From Aliivibrio fischeri (GTDB taxonomy: Bacteria; Pseudomonadota; Gammaproteobacteria; Enterobacterales; Vibrionaceae): a stretch of 64,000 bases of DNA. The notes beneath the pieces were generated by a model. It worked only from the letters and a program-made list of their open reading frames with translations, had not been told where the DNA came from and searched no databases. Positions within the stretch are counted from its first letter, which is position 1. Each line of letters begins with the position of its first letter. The DNA lies in contig NZ_WOBR01000002.1 of assembly GCF_009727955.1 (NCBI RefSeq), positions 222,524-286,523 on the forward strand, given 5' to 3'. A program made the position numbers and the translations under genes. Below, piece after piece: positions 28,313-36,911 of this stretch.

Positions 28313-28322
28313 GACTAAAGTC
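28313..28322 (+). promoter_or_regulatory. Candidate CrbR operator upstream of acs
   Basis: GACTAAAGTC lies 135 bp before the acs start codon in the 204-bp gap after the exonuclease gene. An identical copy precedes the DUF294 operon and a 9/10 match precedes the symporter operon. Confidence 0.45.
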
Positions 28323-28457
28323 TAATTGTTGAAAACACATTTCTAGCTGAAAGTAATATCAACCTTACAAATAAAAAAGCAGTACCAATGACGGTGCTGT
28401 ACTGAAATCCAATAATAAATAAATCTGGATATTTGCTGTATTCACAAGGAGAACAAC

Positions 28458-30407
28458 ATGAGTGAGATTCACGTGTACCCGGTCAATCAAGATATCGCTA
28501 ATAATGCACACGCTGATGATGATAAATATCGTGAAATGTACCAGCAATCCGTTATCAACCCTGAAGGATTTTGGCGTGAGCATGGACAAATTGTTGATTG
28601 GATGACTCCTTACACCAAAGTTAAAAACACCTCTTTTGATACGGGTCATGTTGATATTAAGTGGTTTGAAGATGGTGAACTTAATGTATCGGCAAACTGT
28701 ATTGATCGTCATTTAGCCACCCGAGGTAATGACATTGCTATTATTTGGGAAGGCGATGACCCACAAGACGATGCCTCTATTACCTTTAATGAACTGCATG
28801 AGCAAGTCTGTAAATTCTCTAATGCATTAAAAAGCCAAGGCGTTCGTAAAGGCGATGTGGTTTGTATTTATATGCCAATGGTGGCAGAAGCGGCTGTTGC
28901 GATGCTGGCTTGTACTCGCATCGGCGCTGTTCATACCGTGGTATTTGGTGGTTTCTCACCAGAAGCTCTCGCAGGTCGAATCATTGATTCGGATGCAAAA
29001 GTCGTGATTACTGCGGATGAAGGCGTTCGCGGCGGACGTACCGTTCCACTGAAAAAGAATGTTGATGATGCACTGAATAATCCAGACGTAACCACCATTG
29101 AAAAAGTCGTGGTATTTCAACGTACAGGTAATGACATTGAATGGTCTGAAGGACGTGATGTTTGGTGGCACGAAGCAACGGCTGTTGCCTCCCCACATTG
29201 TGAACCAGAAGCTATGAATGCCGAAGACCCTCTATTTATCCTTTATACTTCAGGTTCAACAGGAAAACCTAAAGGTGTACTTCATACCACTGGCGGCTAC
29301 CTTGTCTATGCAGCCATGACCTTTAAATATATTTTCGATTATCAAGAAGGTGAAGTGTTCTGGTGTACTGCGGATGTTGGTTGGATCACAGGTCATACTT
29401 ACTTAATTTATGGCCCTCTTGCTAATGGAGCTAAAACCATCTTGTTTGAAGGAGTACCGAATTACCCAAGCACGAGCCGTATGAGTGAAGTGGTAGACAA
29501 ACATAATGTTAATATTCTATACACCGCACCAACAGCCATCAGAGCACTTATGGCTCAAGGCACTGAAGCGGTTCAAGGTACATCGCGCAGCTCACTACGA
29601 GTCATGGGCTCGGTAGGTGAACCAATCAACCCTGAAGCATGGGAATGGTATTACAACACAATTGGTGATGCCCGTTGCCCTATTGTTGATACATGGTGGC
29701 AAACAGAAACGGGAGGCATTTTAATTTCCCCTCTTCCTGGTGCAACAGCATTAAAACCAGGATCAGCGACTCGTCCATTCTTTGGTGTTCAACCCGCTTT
29801 AGTGGATAATATGGGTAATATTATTGAAGGAGCTACTGACGGGAACCTTGTCATTACCGACTCTTGGCCGGGACAAATGCGAACCATTTATGGTGACCAT
29901 GACCGCTTTGAACAAACTTACTTTTCTACCTTTAAAGGCATGTATTTTACCAGTGACGGCGCTCGACGAGATGAAGATGGTTATTACTGGATCACTGGAC
30001 GTGTTGATGACGTATTAAACGTATCAGGCCACCGCATGGGAACAGCCGAAGTTGAATCTGCATTAGTGGCTTTTGATAAAATTGCTGAAGCCGCCATTGT
30101 TGGTGTGCCTCATGATATTAAAGGCCAAGCAATTTACGCTTACATTACGTTAAACTCAGGCGAAATTCCAAGTGCAGAACTGCATAAAGAAGTCAAAGAT
30201 TGGGTAAGAAAAGAAATTGGCCCTATCGCTACTCCTGATTTTCTACATTGGACCGATTCATTACCTAAAACTCGTTCAGGTAAAATTATGCGTCGTATCC
30301 TTCGTAAAATTGCAACCGGAGATACCTCTAATCTAGGAGATACTTCGACACTAGCAGATCCAAGTGTGGTTGATAAGCTGATCGAAGAACAAAGAAAGAT
30401 AGCTTAA
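28458..30407 (+). CDS. acs: Acetyl-CoA synthetase
   Basis: Acs activates acetate to acetyl-CoA through acetyl-AMP, the key enzyme of the acetate switch. The 649-aa protein has the adenylate-forming signatures [15 protein letters not shown] (P-loop-like, about residues 264-278), [10 protein letters not shown] and [23 protein letters not shown]. The catalytic, acetylatable lysine is in [14 protein letters not shown] (about residue 609). The start follows AAGGAGAAC. It is expected to be under CrbS/CrbR control; a candidate operator lies upstream. A terminator follows. Confidence 0.98.
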   Translation: MSEIHVYPVNQDIANNAHADDDKYREMYQQSVINPEGFWREHGQIVDWMTPYTKVKNTSFDTGHVDIKWFEDGELNVSANCIDRHLATRGNDIAIIWEGDDPQDDASITFNELHEQVCKFSNALKSQGVRKGDVVCIYMPMVAEAAVAMLACTRIGAVHTVVFGGFSPEALAGRIIDSDAKVVITADEGVRGGRTVPLKKNVDDALNNPDVTTIEKVVVFQRTGNDIEWSEGRDVWWHEATAVASPHCEPEAMNAEDPLFILYTSGSTGKPKGVLHTTGGYLVYAAMTFKYIFDYQEGEVFWCTADVGWITGHTYLIYGPLANGAKTILFEGVPNYPSTSRMSEVVDKHNVNILYTAPTAIRALMAQGTEAVQGTSRSSLRVMGSVGEPINPEAWEWYYNTIGDARCPIVDTWWQTETGGILISPLPGATALKPGSATRPFFGVQPALVDNMGNIIEGATDGNLVITDSWPGQMRTIYGDHDRFEQTYFSTFKGMYFTSDGARRDEDGYYWITGRVDDVLNVSGHRMGTAEVESALVAFDKIAEAAIVGVPHDIKGQAIYAYITLNSGEIPSAELHKEVKDWVRKEIGPIATPDFLHWTDSLPKTRSGKIMRRILRKIATGDTSNLGDTSTLADPSVVDKLIEEQRKIA

Positions 30408-30456
30408 CTAAATATAAGCGTTCTAAAACATAGTACTAGCGCGTGAATTTTAATTA

Positions 30457-30490
30457 AAAGTCATCATAGATTTTCTATGGTGGCTTTTTT
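30457..30490 (+). terminator. Intrinsic terminator of acs
   Basis: AAAGTCATCATAGA (30457-30470) pairs with TCTATGGTGGCTTT (30474-30487), including G-T pairs, and is followed by a T-run. Confidence 0.75.
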
Positions 30491-30721
30491 GATGTGACGT
30501 TTAGCTCAAATTTACAGATCTCTTATTTCTTTCCTTATTCCTTGCTAATAAACAAAATCAAAAACAGTATAATTACTCAACAAGTTAGAAAGTATTTGTT
30601 AACTAACAGATAATACGGCAGAACTTTATTACTTTCTTTAGTTCTAATTATCACTTTTGAGTCAAAATATGTTTTATTCTTTATACTCAAAATGAAACTT
30701 AGAGCTGATAAGACCAGTATT

Positions 30722-30752
30722 TTGCTGCGATTTGCTGTGAATTGTCTATAAT
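30722..30752 (+). promoter_or_regulatory. Probable promoter of aroQ-accBC
   Basis: A consensus -10 TATAAT (30747-30752) is preceded by TTGCTG (30722-30727) at 19 bp. It faces aroQ, about 110 bp before its start codon. Confidence 0.45.
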
Positions 30753-30862
30753 TGCTTTTTATGTGGTGTTGCAGACTGAAAAATTGCAATAAACCAACAA
30801 ATCGAATATAAAAGATGTGCTTTTTTTACTTTAACCGTAAAAACAAGGAATTTAGCATCACA

Positions 30863-31312
30863 ATGTCTACTCAATCGCGAATTTTAGTTCTCAATGGCCC
30901 AAACCTAAATCTATTAGGTCTGCGTGAACCTGCTCATTATGGCAGCCAAAACTTAGAGCAAATTGTTAATGCTTTGACCATTCAAGCCGATGCTTTGGGT
31001 GTAGAGCTCGAACATTTACAATCTAATCGTGAATATGAGTTGATTGAAGCTATCCATAATGCTTATCAACGTATTGATTTCATTATCATCAATCCAGCTG
31101 CCTTTACGCACTCGAGCGTTGCTTTACGTGATGCTCTACTTGGGGTTGATATTCCTTTTATTGAAGTACATTTATCAAATGTCCACGCTCGTGAACCTTT
31201 TCGCCACCACTCTTATCTTTCAGATAAAGCCGTTGGTGTCATTTGTGGTTTAGGAGCTGATGGCTACGAATTTGCTTTGAATGCAGCAGTGAAACGTCTG
31301 CGTTCAAATTGA
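30863..31312 (+). CDS. aroQ: Type II 3-dehydroquinate dehydratase
   Basis: AroQ dehydrates 3-dehydroquinate to 3-dehydroshikimate in aromatic amino acid synthesis. With the ATG at 30863 the product is 149 aa, a normal type II length. Signatures are [12 protein letters not shown] at the N-terminus with the flexible-loop REPAHYG (catalytic Tyr), [17 protein letters not shown], and [18 protein letters not shown] (catalytic His). An in-frame start at 30815 would add 16 unlikely residues; AAGGAA at 30845 serves the chosen ATG. It precedes accB by 30 bp, a common gammaproteobacterial order. Confidence 0.95.
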   Translation: MSTQSRILVLNGPNLNLLGLREPAHYGSQNLEQIVNALTIQADALGVELEHLQSNREYELIEAIHNAYQRIDFIIINPAAFTHSSVALRDALLGVDIPFIEVHLSNVHAREPFRHHSYLSDKAVGVICGLGADGYEFALNAAVKRLRSN

Positions 31313-31342
31313 TCACTGAATATAAACAGAAGAGATTACAAA

Positions 31343-31801
31343 ATGGATATCCGCAAAATTAAAAAACTGATTGAACTAGTTGAAGAGTCTGGCATTGCAG
31401 AACTTGAAATCGCGGAAGGTGAAGAATCAGTACGCATCAGCCGTGCTATCGCACCAATTGCTCAAGTAGCTCCTGTTCAAGCAGTTGCGGCTCCTGCTGC
31501 ACCAGTAGCAGCGGCAGCTCCAGTTGCATCAGCACCTGCAGCAGTTGAAGCTCCAGCAGAAGTTGCTGGTCATAAAGTTTGTTCTCCAATGGTTGGTACT
31601 TTCTACGGCGCACCAAGCCCTGATGCAAAACCATTTGTTAAAGTTGGCCAACAAGTAACTGCTGGCGATACACTATGTATCGTTGAAGCAATGAAAATGA
31701 TGAACCAAATCGAAGCAGACAAATCAGGCGTTGTAACTGCAATTCTTCTTGAAGATGGTCAACCGGTTGAGTTCGACCAACCTCTTGTTATCATCGAATA
31801 A
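31343..31801 (+). CDS. accB: Biotin carboxyl carrier protein of acetyl-CoA carboxylase
   Basis: AccB carries the biotin used by acetyl-CoA carboxylase to make malonyl-CoA for fatty acid synthesis. The 152-aa protein has an N-terminal helix-rich part ([16 protein letters not shown]), a mobile Ala/Pro/Val-rich linker (about residues 38-75) and a C-terminal biotinyl domain with the biotinylated lysine in [13 protein letters not shown] (about residue 118). It is followed by accC after 11 bp. Confidence 0.97.
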   Translation: MDIRKIKKLIELVEESGIAELEIAEGEESVRISRAIAPIAQVAPVQAVAAPAAPVAAAAPVASAPAAVEAPAEVAGHKVCSPMVGTFYGAPSPDAKPFVKVGQQVTAGDTLCIVEAMKMMNQIEADKSGVVTAILLEDGQPVEFDQPLVIIE

Positions 31802-31812
31802 TAGAGGCTGTT

Positions 31813-33156
31813 ATGTTAGATAAATTAGTTATCGCAAACCGTGGTGAAATTGCACTACGTATTTTGCGAGCATGTAAAGAGCTTGGCATCAAAACGGTTG
31901 CTGTGCACTCTACTGCTGACCGTGATTTAAAACACGTACTGCTTGCAGATGAAACGATTTGTATCGGTCCTGCACGTGGTATCGACAGCTACCTAAACAT
32001 CCCTCGTATCATCAGTGCTGCTGAAGTTACAGGTGCGGTTGCGGTTCACCCAGGTTACGGTTTCTTATCCGAAAATGCTGACTTCGCAGAGCAAGTTGAG
32101 CGTTCTGGCTTTATCTTTGTTGGTCCAAAAGCAGAAACTATCCGCATGATGGGCGACAAAGTATCAGCAATCACTGCAATGAAAAAAGCAGGCGTACCTT
32201 GTGTACCTGGTTCTGATGGTCCACTAGATAACGATGAAGCGAAAAACAAAGCACACGCAAAACGCATTGGTTACCCAGTAATCATTAAAGCGTCTGGCGG
32301 CGGCGGTGGTCGTGGTATGCGTGTTGTTCGCGCAGAAAAAGACCTTGTTGAAGCAATTGCAATGACTCGTGCTGAAGCAAAAGCATGTTTCAATAACGAA
32401 ATGGTTTACATGGAAAAATTCCTTGAAAACCCTCGTCACATTGAAGTTCAAGTTCTTGCTGATGGCCAAGGTAACGCAATTCACTTAGGTGAGCGTGACT
32501 GTTCTATGCAACGTCGCCACCAAAAAGTAGTTGAAGAAGCGCCAGCTCCAGGTATTACTGAAGAGATGCGTAAATACATCGGTGAACGTTGTACTCGTGC
32601 ATGTCTTGAAATTGGTTACCGTGGTGCAGGTACATTTGAATTCCTATATGAAAATGGCGAATTCTACTTCATCGAAATGAATACACGTATTCAGGTTGAG
32701 CACACTATTACCGAAATGGTAACAGGTATCGACCTAGTGAAAGAGCAACTACGTATTGCTGCGGGTCAACCGCTATCTTACACACAAGATGATATCAAAC
32801 TACGTGGTCACTCAATTGAGTGTCGTATCAATGCTGAAGATCCCGTTCGTTTCCTACCTTCACCAGGTAAGATTGAACGCTTCCATGCTCCAGGTGGTAT
32901 GGGTGTACGTTGGGAATCTCACATCTACACAGGCTACACAGTTCCACCTCATTACGATTCAATGATCGGTAAGCTAATTACTTACGGTGAAAACCGTGAC
33001 GTTGCTATCGCTCGTATGAAAAACGCATTAGGTGAAATGATTGTTGAAGGTATTCACGTGAATACACCACTTCAATTAGCAATCATGAATGATGAAAACT
33101 TCCAACATGGTGGTGCAAATATCCACTATCTTGAGAAGAAACTAGGCCTACAATAA
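31813..33156 (+). CDS. accC: Biotin carboxylase subunit of acetyl-CoA carboxylase
   Basis: AccC uses ATP and bicarbonate to carboxylate biotin on AccB. The 447-aa length is standard. It has the N-terminal domain [21 protein letters not shown], the ATP-grasp glycine loop [15 protein letters not shown] (about residues 157-171), [13 protein letters not shown], and the catalytic [18 protein letters not shown] segment (Arg and Glu). The operon ends at a strong terminator 36 bp downstream. Confidence 0.98.
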   Translation: MLDKLVIANRGEIALRILRACKELGIKTVAVHSTADRDLKHVLLADETICIGPARGIDSYLNIPRIISAAEVTGAVAVHPGYGFLSENADFAEQVERSGFIFVGPKAETIRMMGDKVSAITAMKKAGVPCVPGSDGPLDNDEAKNKAHAKRIGYPVIIKASGGGGGRGMRVVRAEKDLVEAIAMTRAEAKACFNNEMVYMEKFLENPRHIEVQVLADGQGNAIHLGERDCSMQRRHQKVVEEAPAPGITEEMRKYIGERCTRACLEIGYRGAGTFEFLYENGEFYFIEMNTRIQVEHTITEMVTGIDLVKEQLRIAAGQPLSYTQDDIKLRGHSIECRINAEDPVRFLPSPGKIERFHAPGGMGVRWESHIYTGYTVPPHYDSMIGKLITYGENRDVAIARMKNALGEMIVEGIHVNTPLQLAIMNDENFQHGGANIHYLEKKLGLQ

Positions 33157-33191
33157 GCCTTTTCTAATCATTCAATAAATAAGAACGAATT

Positions 33192-33227
33192 AAAGACGGT
33201 GAGTATGATTACTCACCGTCTTTTTTT
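33192..33227 (+). terminator. Intrinsic terminator of aroQ-accBC
   Basis: A 13-bp stem AAAGACGGTGAGT (33192-33204) pairs with ACTCACCGTCTTT (33211-33223), followed by T residues. Confidence 0.92.
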
Positions 33228-33272
33228 GTGTTAAAATCGCCCACATTTTCGACTAAAACAAAAGTGATCCCC

Positions 33273-34157
33273 ATGCCTTGGATTCAAGTAAAACTAAATG
33301 CAACCTCTGAAAACGCTGAACAGATCGGTGATATGTTAATGGAAGAGACTGGTGCTCTATCTATTACTTTTTTAGACGCTAAAGATACGCCTGTATTTGA
33401 ACCACTTCCGGGTGAAACTCGCCTGTGGGGTGAAACGGACATTCTTGCTCTTTATGATGCAGAAGCGGACATGGATTTTGTTATTACTCAATTAAAAGCA
33501 AGCCGTCTTCTTGAAGAAGGTTTTGCACATAAAATTGAACAACTTGAAGATAAAGATTGGGAACGTGAGTGGATGGATAACTTCCACCCGATGCAGTTTG
33601 GTAAACGTCTGTGGATTTGCCCAAGCTGGCGTGAAATTCCAGAGCCCGATGCTGTAAATGTAATGCTAGACCCAGGCCTTGCTTTTGGTACTGGTACACA
33701 CCCAACAACGTCTCTTTGTCTTGAATGGCTAGAAGGATTAGATCTTGAAGGCAAAACCGTTGTCGATTTTGGTTGTGGTTCTGGCATTTTAGCGATCGCA
33801 GCGATCAAATTAGGTGCAGCTAAAGTTATCGGGATCGACATTGATCCTCAAGCAATCTTAGCATCAAAAGACAACGCAACTCGTAACGGCGTTGCTGATC
33901 AAATTGAACTATACCTTCCTCAAGACCAACCAGAAGGTCTCATCGCTGACGTAGTAGTTGCAAACATTCTTGCAGGTCCACTACGCGAGCTTTCAGGCAT
34001 CATTACCTCTCTAGTTAAGCCGCAAGGTCAACTAGCTATGTCAGGCGTATTAGACACGCAGGCAGAAGATGTAGCGTCATACTATGCTGAACAATTCGAC
34101 TTAGATGCGATTGTTGAGCAACAAGAATGGTGCCGAATCTCAGGTAAAAAGAAATAA
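33273..34157 (+). CDS. prmA: Ribosomal protein L11 methyltransferase
   Basis: PrmA trimethylates lysines and the N-terminus of ribosomal protein L11 (rplK, also in this window). With the ATG at 33273 the protein is 294 aa, the usual length. It has an N-terminal L11-recognition domain ([20 protein letters not shown]) and a Rossmann methyltransferase domain with [19 protein letters not shown], the SAM motif [16 protein letters not shown] (about residues 160-175) and [13 protein letters not shown]. It lies between the acc terminator and dusB; an upstream in-frame start adds 15 unsupported residues. Confidence 0.96.
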   Translation: MPWIQVKLNATSENAEQIGDMLMEETGALSITFLDAKDTPVFEPLPGETRLWGETDILALYDAEADMDFVITQLKASRLLEEGFAHKIEQLEDKDWEREWMDNFHPMQFGKRLWICPSWREIPEPDAVNVMLDPGLAFGTGTHPTTSLCLEWLEGLDLEGKTVVDFGCGSGILAIAAIKLGAAKVIGIDIDPQAILASKDNATRNGVADQIELYLPQDQPEGLIADVVVANILAGPLRELSGIITSLVKPQGQLAMSGVLDTQAEDVASYYAEQFDLDAIVEQQEWCRISGKKK

Positions 34158-34279
34158 GTACTGCGCTTTTTTGATAAAACTTCAATGCCTCAATACTAAA
34201 TTTGAGGCATGAAACCGCCTAATTGACTGAATTATAGACAATTTACAAAAAGAAAATGTAAATGCTCAAAATTTGCTCT

Positions 34280-34315
34280 TTTCAGGCGGGGAAAAAATGC
34301 GTAAAATGCGCGCCC
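34280..34315 (+). promoter_or_regulatory. Probable dusB-fis promoter with GC-rich discriminator
   Basis: A -10-like TAAAAT (34302-34307) is followed at once by GCGCGCCC (34308-34315), and TTTCAG (34280-34285) lies 16 bp before it. A GC-rich discriminator is typical of growth-rate and stringently controlled promoters such as that of dusB-fis. Confidence 0.5.
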
Positions 34316-34342
34316 TTGCTGACACAAACGTGTGTGGATGTT

Positions 34343-35311
34343 TTGCAGATAGGTCAATATACATTAAAAAATAATCTTATCGTTGCACCAATGGCTGGTG
34401 TTACTGATAGGCCCTTTCGTGAGTTGTGTATGCGTTATGGCGCAGGCATGGCTGTGAGCGAAATGATGTCTTCTAATCCGAAACTGTGGAAAACATCTAA
34501 GTCCCAAAACCGCATGGTACATGAAGGTGAATCTGGTATTCGCTCGGTACAAATTGCAGGGGCTGATCCAAAGTTAATGGCGGAAGCAGCGCAACACTGT
34601 GTTGAAACCGGTGCGCAAATCATCGATATCAACATGGGATGCCCTGCAAAAAAAGTGAATAAGAAGCTAGCAGGCTCAGCACTATTACAGCGCCCAGATC
34701 TTATTGAAGAGATCTTACTGGCTGTAGTTAATGCTGTTGATGTTCCTGTCACTCTGAAAACTCGCACAGGCTGGGATCCAGACAATAGAAATTGTGTTCA
34801 GGTTGCAAAAATGGCTGAACAATGTGGCATCCAAGCTTTAGCGCTTCATGGGCGTACCAGAGCTTGTATGTACAAAGGTGAAGCTGAGTACGACAACATT
34901 AAAGCGGTAAAAGAAGCGATTTCTATTCCGGTTATAGCGAACGGTGATATCGACTCGCCGGAGAAGGCTCGTTTTGTGCTTGATTACACAGGCGCAGACG
35001 CTTTGATGATCGGCCGTCCTGCACAAGGTAGGCCATGGATTTTTAAAGAAATCCAACATTACTTAGAAACGGGCGAACTCATGCCACCTCTTCCAATTGA
35101 AGAAGTGAAGGCCACTTTACTTGGCCATGTTCATGCGCTTCACCAATTTTATGGTGAGTTTTTAGGTCCTCGCATTGCACGTAAGCATGTGGGTTGGTAC
35201 CTAAAAGAGCATGAGCAAGCAAATGATTTCCGCCGCAGCTTTAACGCGATAGAGGATGCTTCATTGCAACTCTCTCAACTTGAAAGCTATTTCGACCACG
35301 TTGCATCATAA
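34343..35311 (+). CDS. dusB: tRNA-dihydrouridine synthase B
   Basis: DusB reduces a uridine in the tRNA D-loop using FMN and NADPH. The protein has a TIM-barrel with [28 protein letters not shown], the catalytic cysteine in [20 protein letters not shown], and [19 protein letters not shown] start it at TTG 34343 ([10 protein letters not shown], 322 aa, the family's length); a GTG at 34334 is the alternative. The longer ATG frame from 34262 would begin upstream of the apparent promoter and add 27 residues foreign to the family. fis follows after 22 bp. Confidence 0.85.
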   Translation: MQIGQYTLKNNLIVAPMAGVTDRPFRELCMRYGAGMAVSEMMSSNPKLWKTSKSQNRMVHEGESGIRSVQIAGADPKLMAEAAQHCVETGAQIIDINMGCPAKKVNKKLAGSALLQRPDLIEEILLAVVNAVDVPVTLKTRTGWDPDNRNCVQVAKMAEQCGIQALALHGRTRACMYKGEAEYDNIKAVKEAISIPVIANGDIDSPEKARFVLDYTGADALMIGRPAQGRPWIFKEIQHYLETGELMPPLPIEEVKATLLGHVHALHQFYGEFLGPRIARKHVGWYLKEHEQANDFRRSFNAIEDASLQLSQLESYFDHVAS

Positions 35312-35333
35312 TAAAAGAAGAGCTAAACAGAAT

Positions 35334-35630
35334 ATGTTCGATCAATCTATGACTTCAGAAGCATTAACAGTTACAACAGTTACAGCACAAGACCAAATTA
35401 CTCAGAAACCACTACGTGACTCTGTTAAGGCTTCGCTGAAAAACTACTTAGGCCAACTAAACGGTCAAGAAGTTAACGACTTATATGAATTAGTATTAGC
35501 TGAAGTAGAGCAACCTCTACTAGACATGATCATGCAGCATACTCGCGGCAACCAAACAAAAGCAGCAAACATGATGGGTATCAACCGTGGTACTCTTCGT
35601 AAGAAACTTAAAAAATACGGCATGAACTAA
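35334..35630 (+). CDS. fis: Nucleoid-associated protein Fis
   Basis: Fis is a dimeric DNA-bending protein controlling rRNA promoters, growth-phase genes and site-specific recombination. The 98-aa length is exactly that of E. coli Fis, starting [11 protein letters not shown]. The C-terminal HTH reads [20 protein letters not shown], then LKKYGMN. It is the second gene of the dusB-fis operon; a terminator follows 24 bp after the stop. Confidence 0.98.
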   Translation: MFDQSMTSEALTVTTVTAQDQITQKPLRDSVKASLKNYLGQLNGQEVNDLYELVLAEVEQPLLDMIMQHTRGNQTKAANMMGINRGTLRKKLKKYGMN

Positions 35631-35653
35631 TCCACGCCTTATTTGAAAAATGT

Positions 35654-35687
35654 AAAGCAGTGTTAAGCAATTAACGCTGCTTTTTTT
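35654..35687 (+). terminator. Intrinsic terminator of dusB-fis
   Basis: AAAGCAGTGTTAA (35654-35666) pairs with TTAACGCTGCTTT (35671-35683, one T-G pair), followed by a T-run. Confidence 0.9.
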
Positions 35688-35705
35688 ATATCTGCCAAAT
35701 AAATA

Positions 35706-35753
35706 ATACCAATCGTAGTAAATAACTGATCACTTACTTACTGTGATTGGTAT
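35706..35753. repeat. 48-bp near-perfect palindrome with ATACCAATC ends
   Basis: ATACCAATC (35706-35714) and GATTGGTAT (35745-35753) flank inner arms AGTAAATAAC and mirrored ACTTACTTACT around a central TGATCA. Only a few mismatches separate the two halves. It shares its ends with 9490-9526. Confidence 0.75.
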
Positions 35754-35764
35754 AACAAATACAA

Positions 35765-35801
35765 AAAAACCGATACGCATTTTACTGCTGTATCGGTTTT
35801 T
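35765..35801. terminator. Intrinsic terminator after the small coiled-coil gene (bidirectional)
   Basis: AAAAACCGATAC (35765-35776) pairs with GTATCGGTTTTT (35790-35801); A/T tracts on both sides let it act in either direction between fis and the convergent 102-aa gene. Confidence 0.85.
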
Positions 35802-35814
35802 CTTGTTTACTCTA

Positions 35815-36123
35815 CTATGGCGGCCATGCTCGTTTCTTGCCACCACCAGCGCCTGCGCCCGAGCGAATAAGCTCTACTGCTTTTGCTGTTTTTTCTTCAA
35901 TACCTTTTAAACGCTCATCAAGTTCACTTAAATCAGCTGCGGCTCCCGCTGTACTCGTACCTTGAGTACCACCACCATCAACCATTTTCGCGATCTTGGC
36001 GTTCTGAGCTTCAATACGCTTAATGCGAGCATCAAGCTCCATTACCGCTCTACCTTGCTCACTGATTTTTTTATCGATAACTTTCAGAGCGGAAAGCAAT
36101 TTCATTACGTATTGTTTTTCCAT
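35815..36123 (-). CDS. Small hypothetical protein with coiled coil, 102 aa
   Basis: I do not recognise a named family. The protein begins MEKQYVMKLLSALKVIDKK and has heptad-like helices (about residues 5-48 and 65-92) split by a Gly/Thr/Ser/Ala-rich linker (DGGGTQGTSTAGAA). It ends in a Gly-rich basic tail, GAGAGGGKKRAWPP. No signal peptide or membrane span is seen. The composition suggests a cytoplasmic coiled-coil oligomer. It lies between fis and zntR, with a terminator after it. Codon use looks like the neighbours, supporting a real gene. Confidence 0.75.
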   Translation of the reverse strand: MEKQYVMKLLSALKVIDKKISEQGRAVMELDARIKRIEAQNAKIAKMVDGGGTQGTSTAGAAADLSELDERLKGIEEKTAKAVELIRSGAGAGGGKKRAWPP

Positions 36124-36212
36124 TAATCGGCTCTCACCTAACTTTCGCTCATATTGGTCTATTGTAGTTATCGACTATTTTATCAACTTCTTTAATAAAC
36201 ACGCACAACTAT

Positions 36213-36632
36213 TTAGTCTTTTTTCTCTTCTAATTCAGCTAACGCAGAAAGAATAGAACAGTGAGAAGCATCTTCATCAACATGACCACAGCAAGCATCA
36301 TTTATACTCTTTAATGCAAGGCGAATGTCTGTTAGTTGAGCGATCTTTTCGTCAATAATATTTAACTTAGATTGAGTAATGGCTTTTACTTCTGCACAAC
36401 TGTGCTTTGTTGCTTCTAATCTAATCGCTAATAATTCTTGAATTTCATCCAATGCGAGACCAAGTTGCTTCGCCTTTAGAATAAAACGAATTTGAGCTAG
36501 ATTGTCATCATTATACAAACGGTAACCACTGCTACTTCTTCCTGATGGTACAAGAAGACCGTTTTTTTCGTAAAAACGTAATGTGTCGCTCGTAACATTA
36601 CATTGTTTAGCTAACTCACCAATTAAATACAT
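36213..36632 (-). CDS. zntR: Zn(II)-responsive MerR-family regulator
   Basis: ZntR senses excess zinc and activates export genes such as zntA by distorting promoter DNA. The 139-aa protein has the MerR HTH (MYLIGELAKQCNVTSDTLRF, then YEKNGLL), a dimerisation helix, and a C-terminal metal loop with cysteines and a histidine (SCAEVK and CCGHVDEDASHCS), as in ZntR. No zntA is in the window, so the regulated gene lies elsewhere. It could be a related Cd/Pb or Co sensor, but the CCGH...HC arrangement favours zinc. Confidence 0.88.
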   Translation of the reverse strand: MYLIGELAKQCNVTSDTLRFYEKNGLLVPSGRSSSGYRLYNDDNLAQIRFILKAKQLGLALDEIQELLAIRLEATKHSCAEVKAITQSKLNIIDEKIAQLTDIRLALKSINDACCGHVDEDASHCSILSALAELEEKKD

Positions 36633-36705
36633 TTTTGCTTCTTATTCCTCTTTGCTTCACTCTATTTTGATTCTTTTTAAAGAAAAAGGGCATCTTTTTT
36701 TGCGA

Positions 36706-36721
36706 ATGCAATCGATTGCGC
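36706..36721. promoter_or_regulatory. Probable PurR operator upstream of purH
   Basis: ATGCAATCGATTGCGC fits the 16-bp PurR consensus (GCAA-x-CG-x-TTGC core) and is nearly palindromic. It lies about 190 bp before purH, in the 279-bp gap between zntR and purH. Confidence 0.7.
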
Positions 36722-36911
36722 GAGCTTTTTTGTTTAACTTTAGTTAGAATATTCACCAATAGGTTGATCTGATGTTTCGCACTTTACTCTTTTTAGGGTG
36801 TTTTCCAAAACTGGCCAATTGCTGTTTATTGATTCATATGAAATGAAAAATAACAGAACAAGTTCATTTTTGGCAAAAATCCTAACTTAATTCTAAAGGA
36901 AGAAAGTAGCA

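Larger units (their letters stand above)
30408..30862. other. 455-bp intergenic region between acs and aroQ
   Basis: The left end holds the acs terminator (30457-30490). The middle is AT-rich without a convincing gene on either strand. The right part has a likely aroQ promoter (30722-30752) and a leader of about 100 nt. No RNA gene or repeat was seen. Confidence 0.5.

Noticed and set aside
28365..28712. 115-aa minus-strand frame across the acs start
   Set aside because: It is the antisense shadow of the acs 5' end and leader; no family pattern.
30577..30789. 70-aa open frame on the minus strand between acs and aroQ
   Set aside because: Composition is that of random AT-rich translation, no ribosome site is seen, and it overlaps the likely aroQ promoter.
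36735..36746. ACTTTAGTT near purH as another CrbR-type site
   Set aside because: It matches only the inner ACT..AGT and lies before an unrelated purine gene, as expected by chance.
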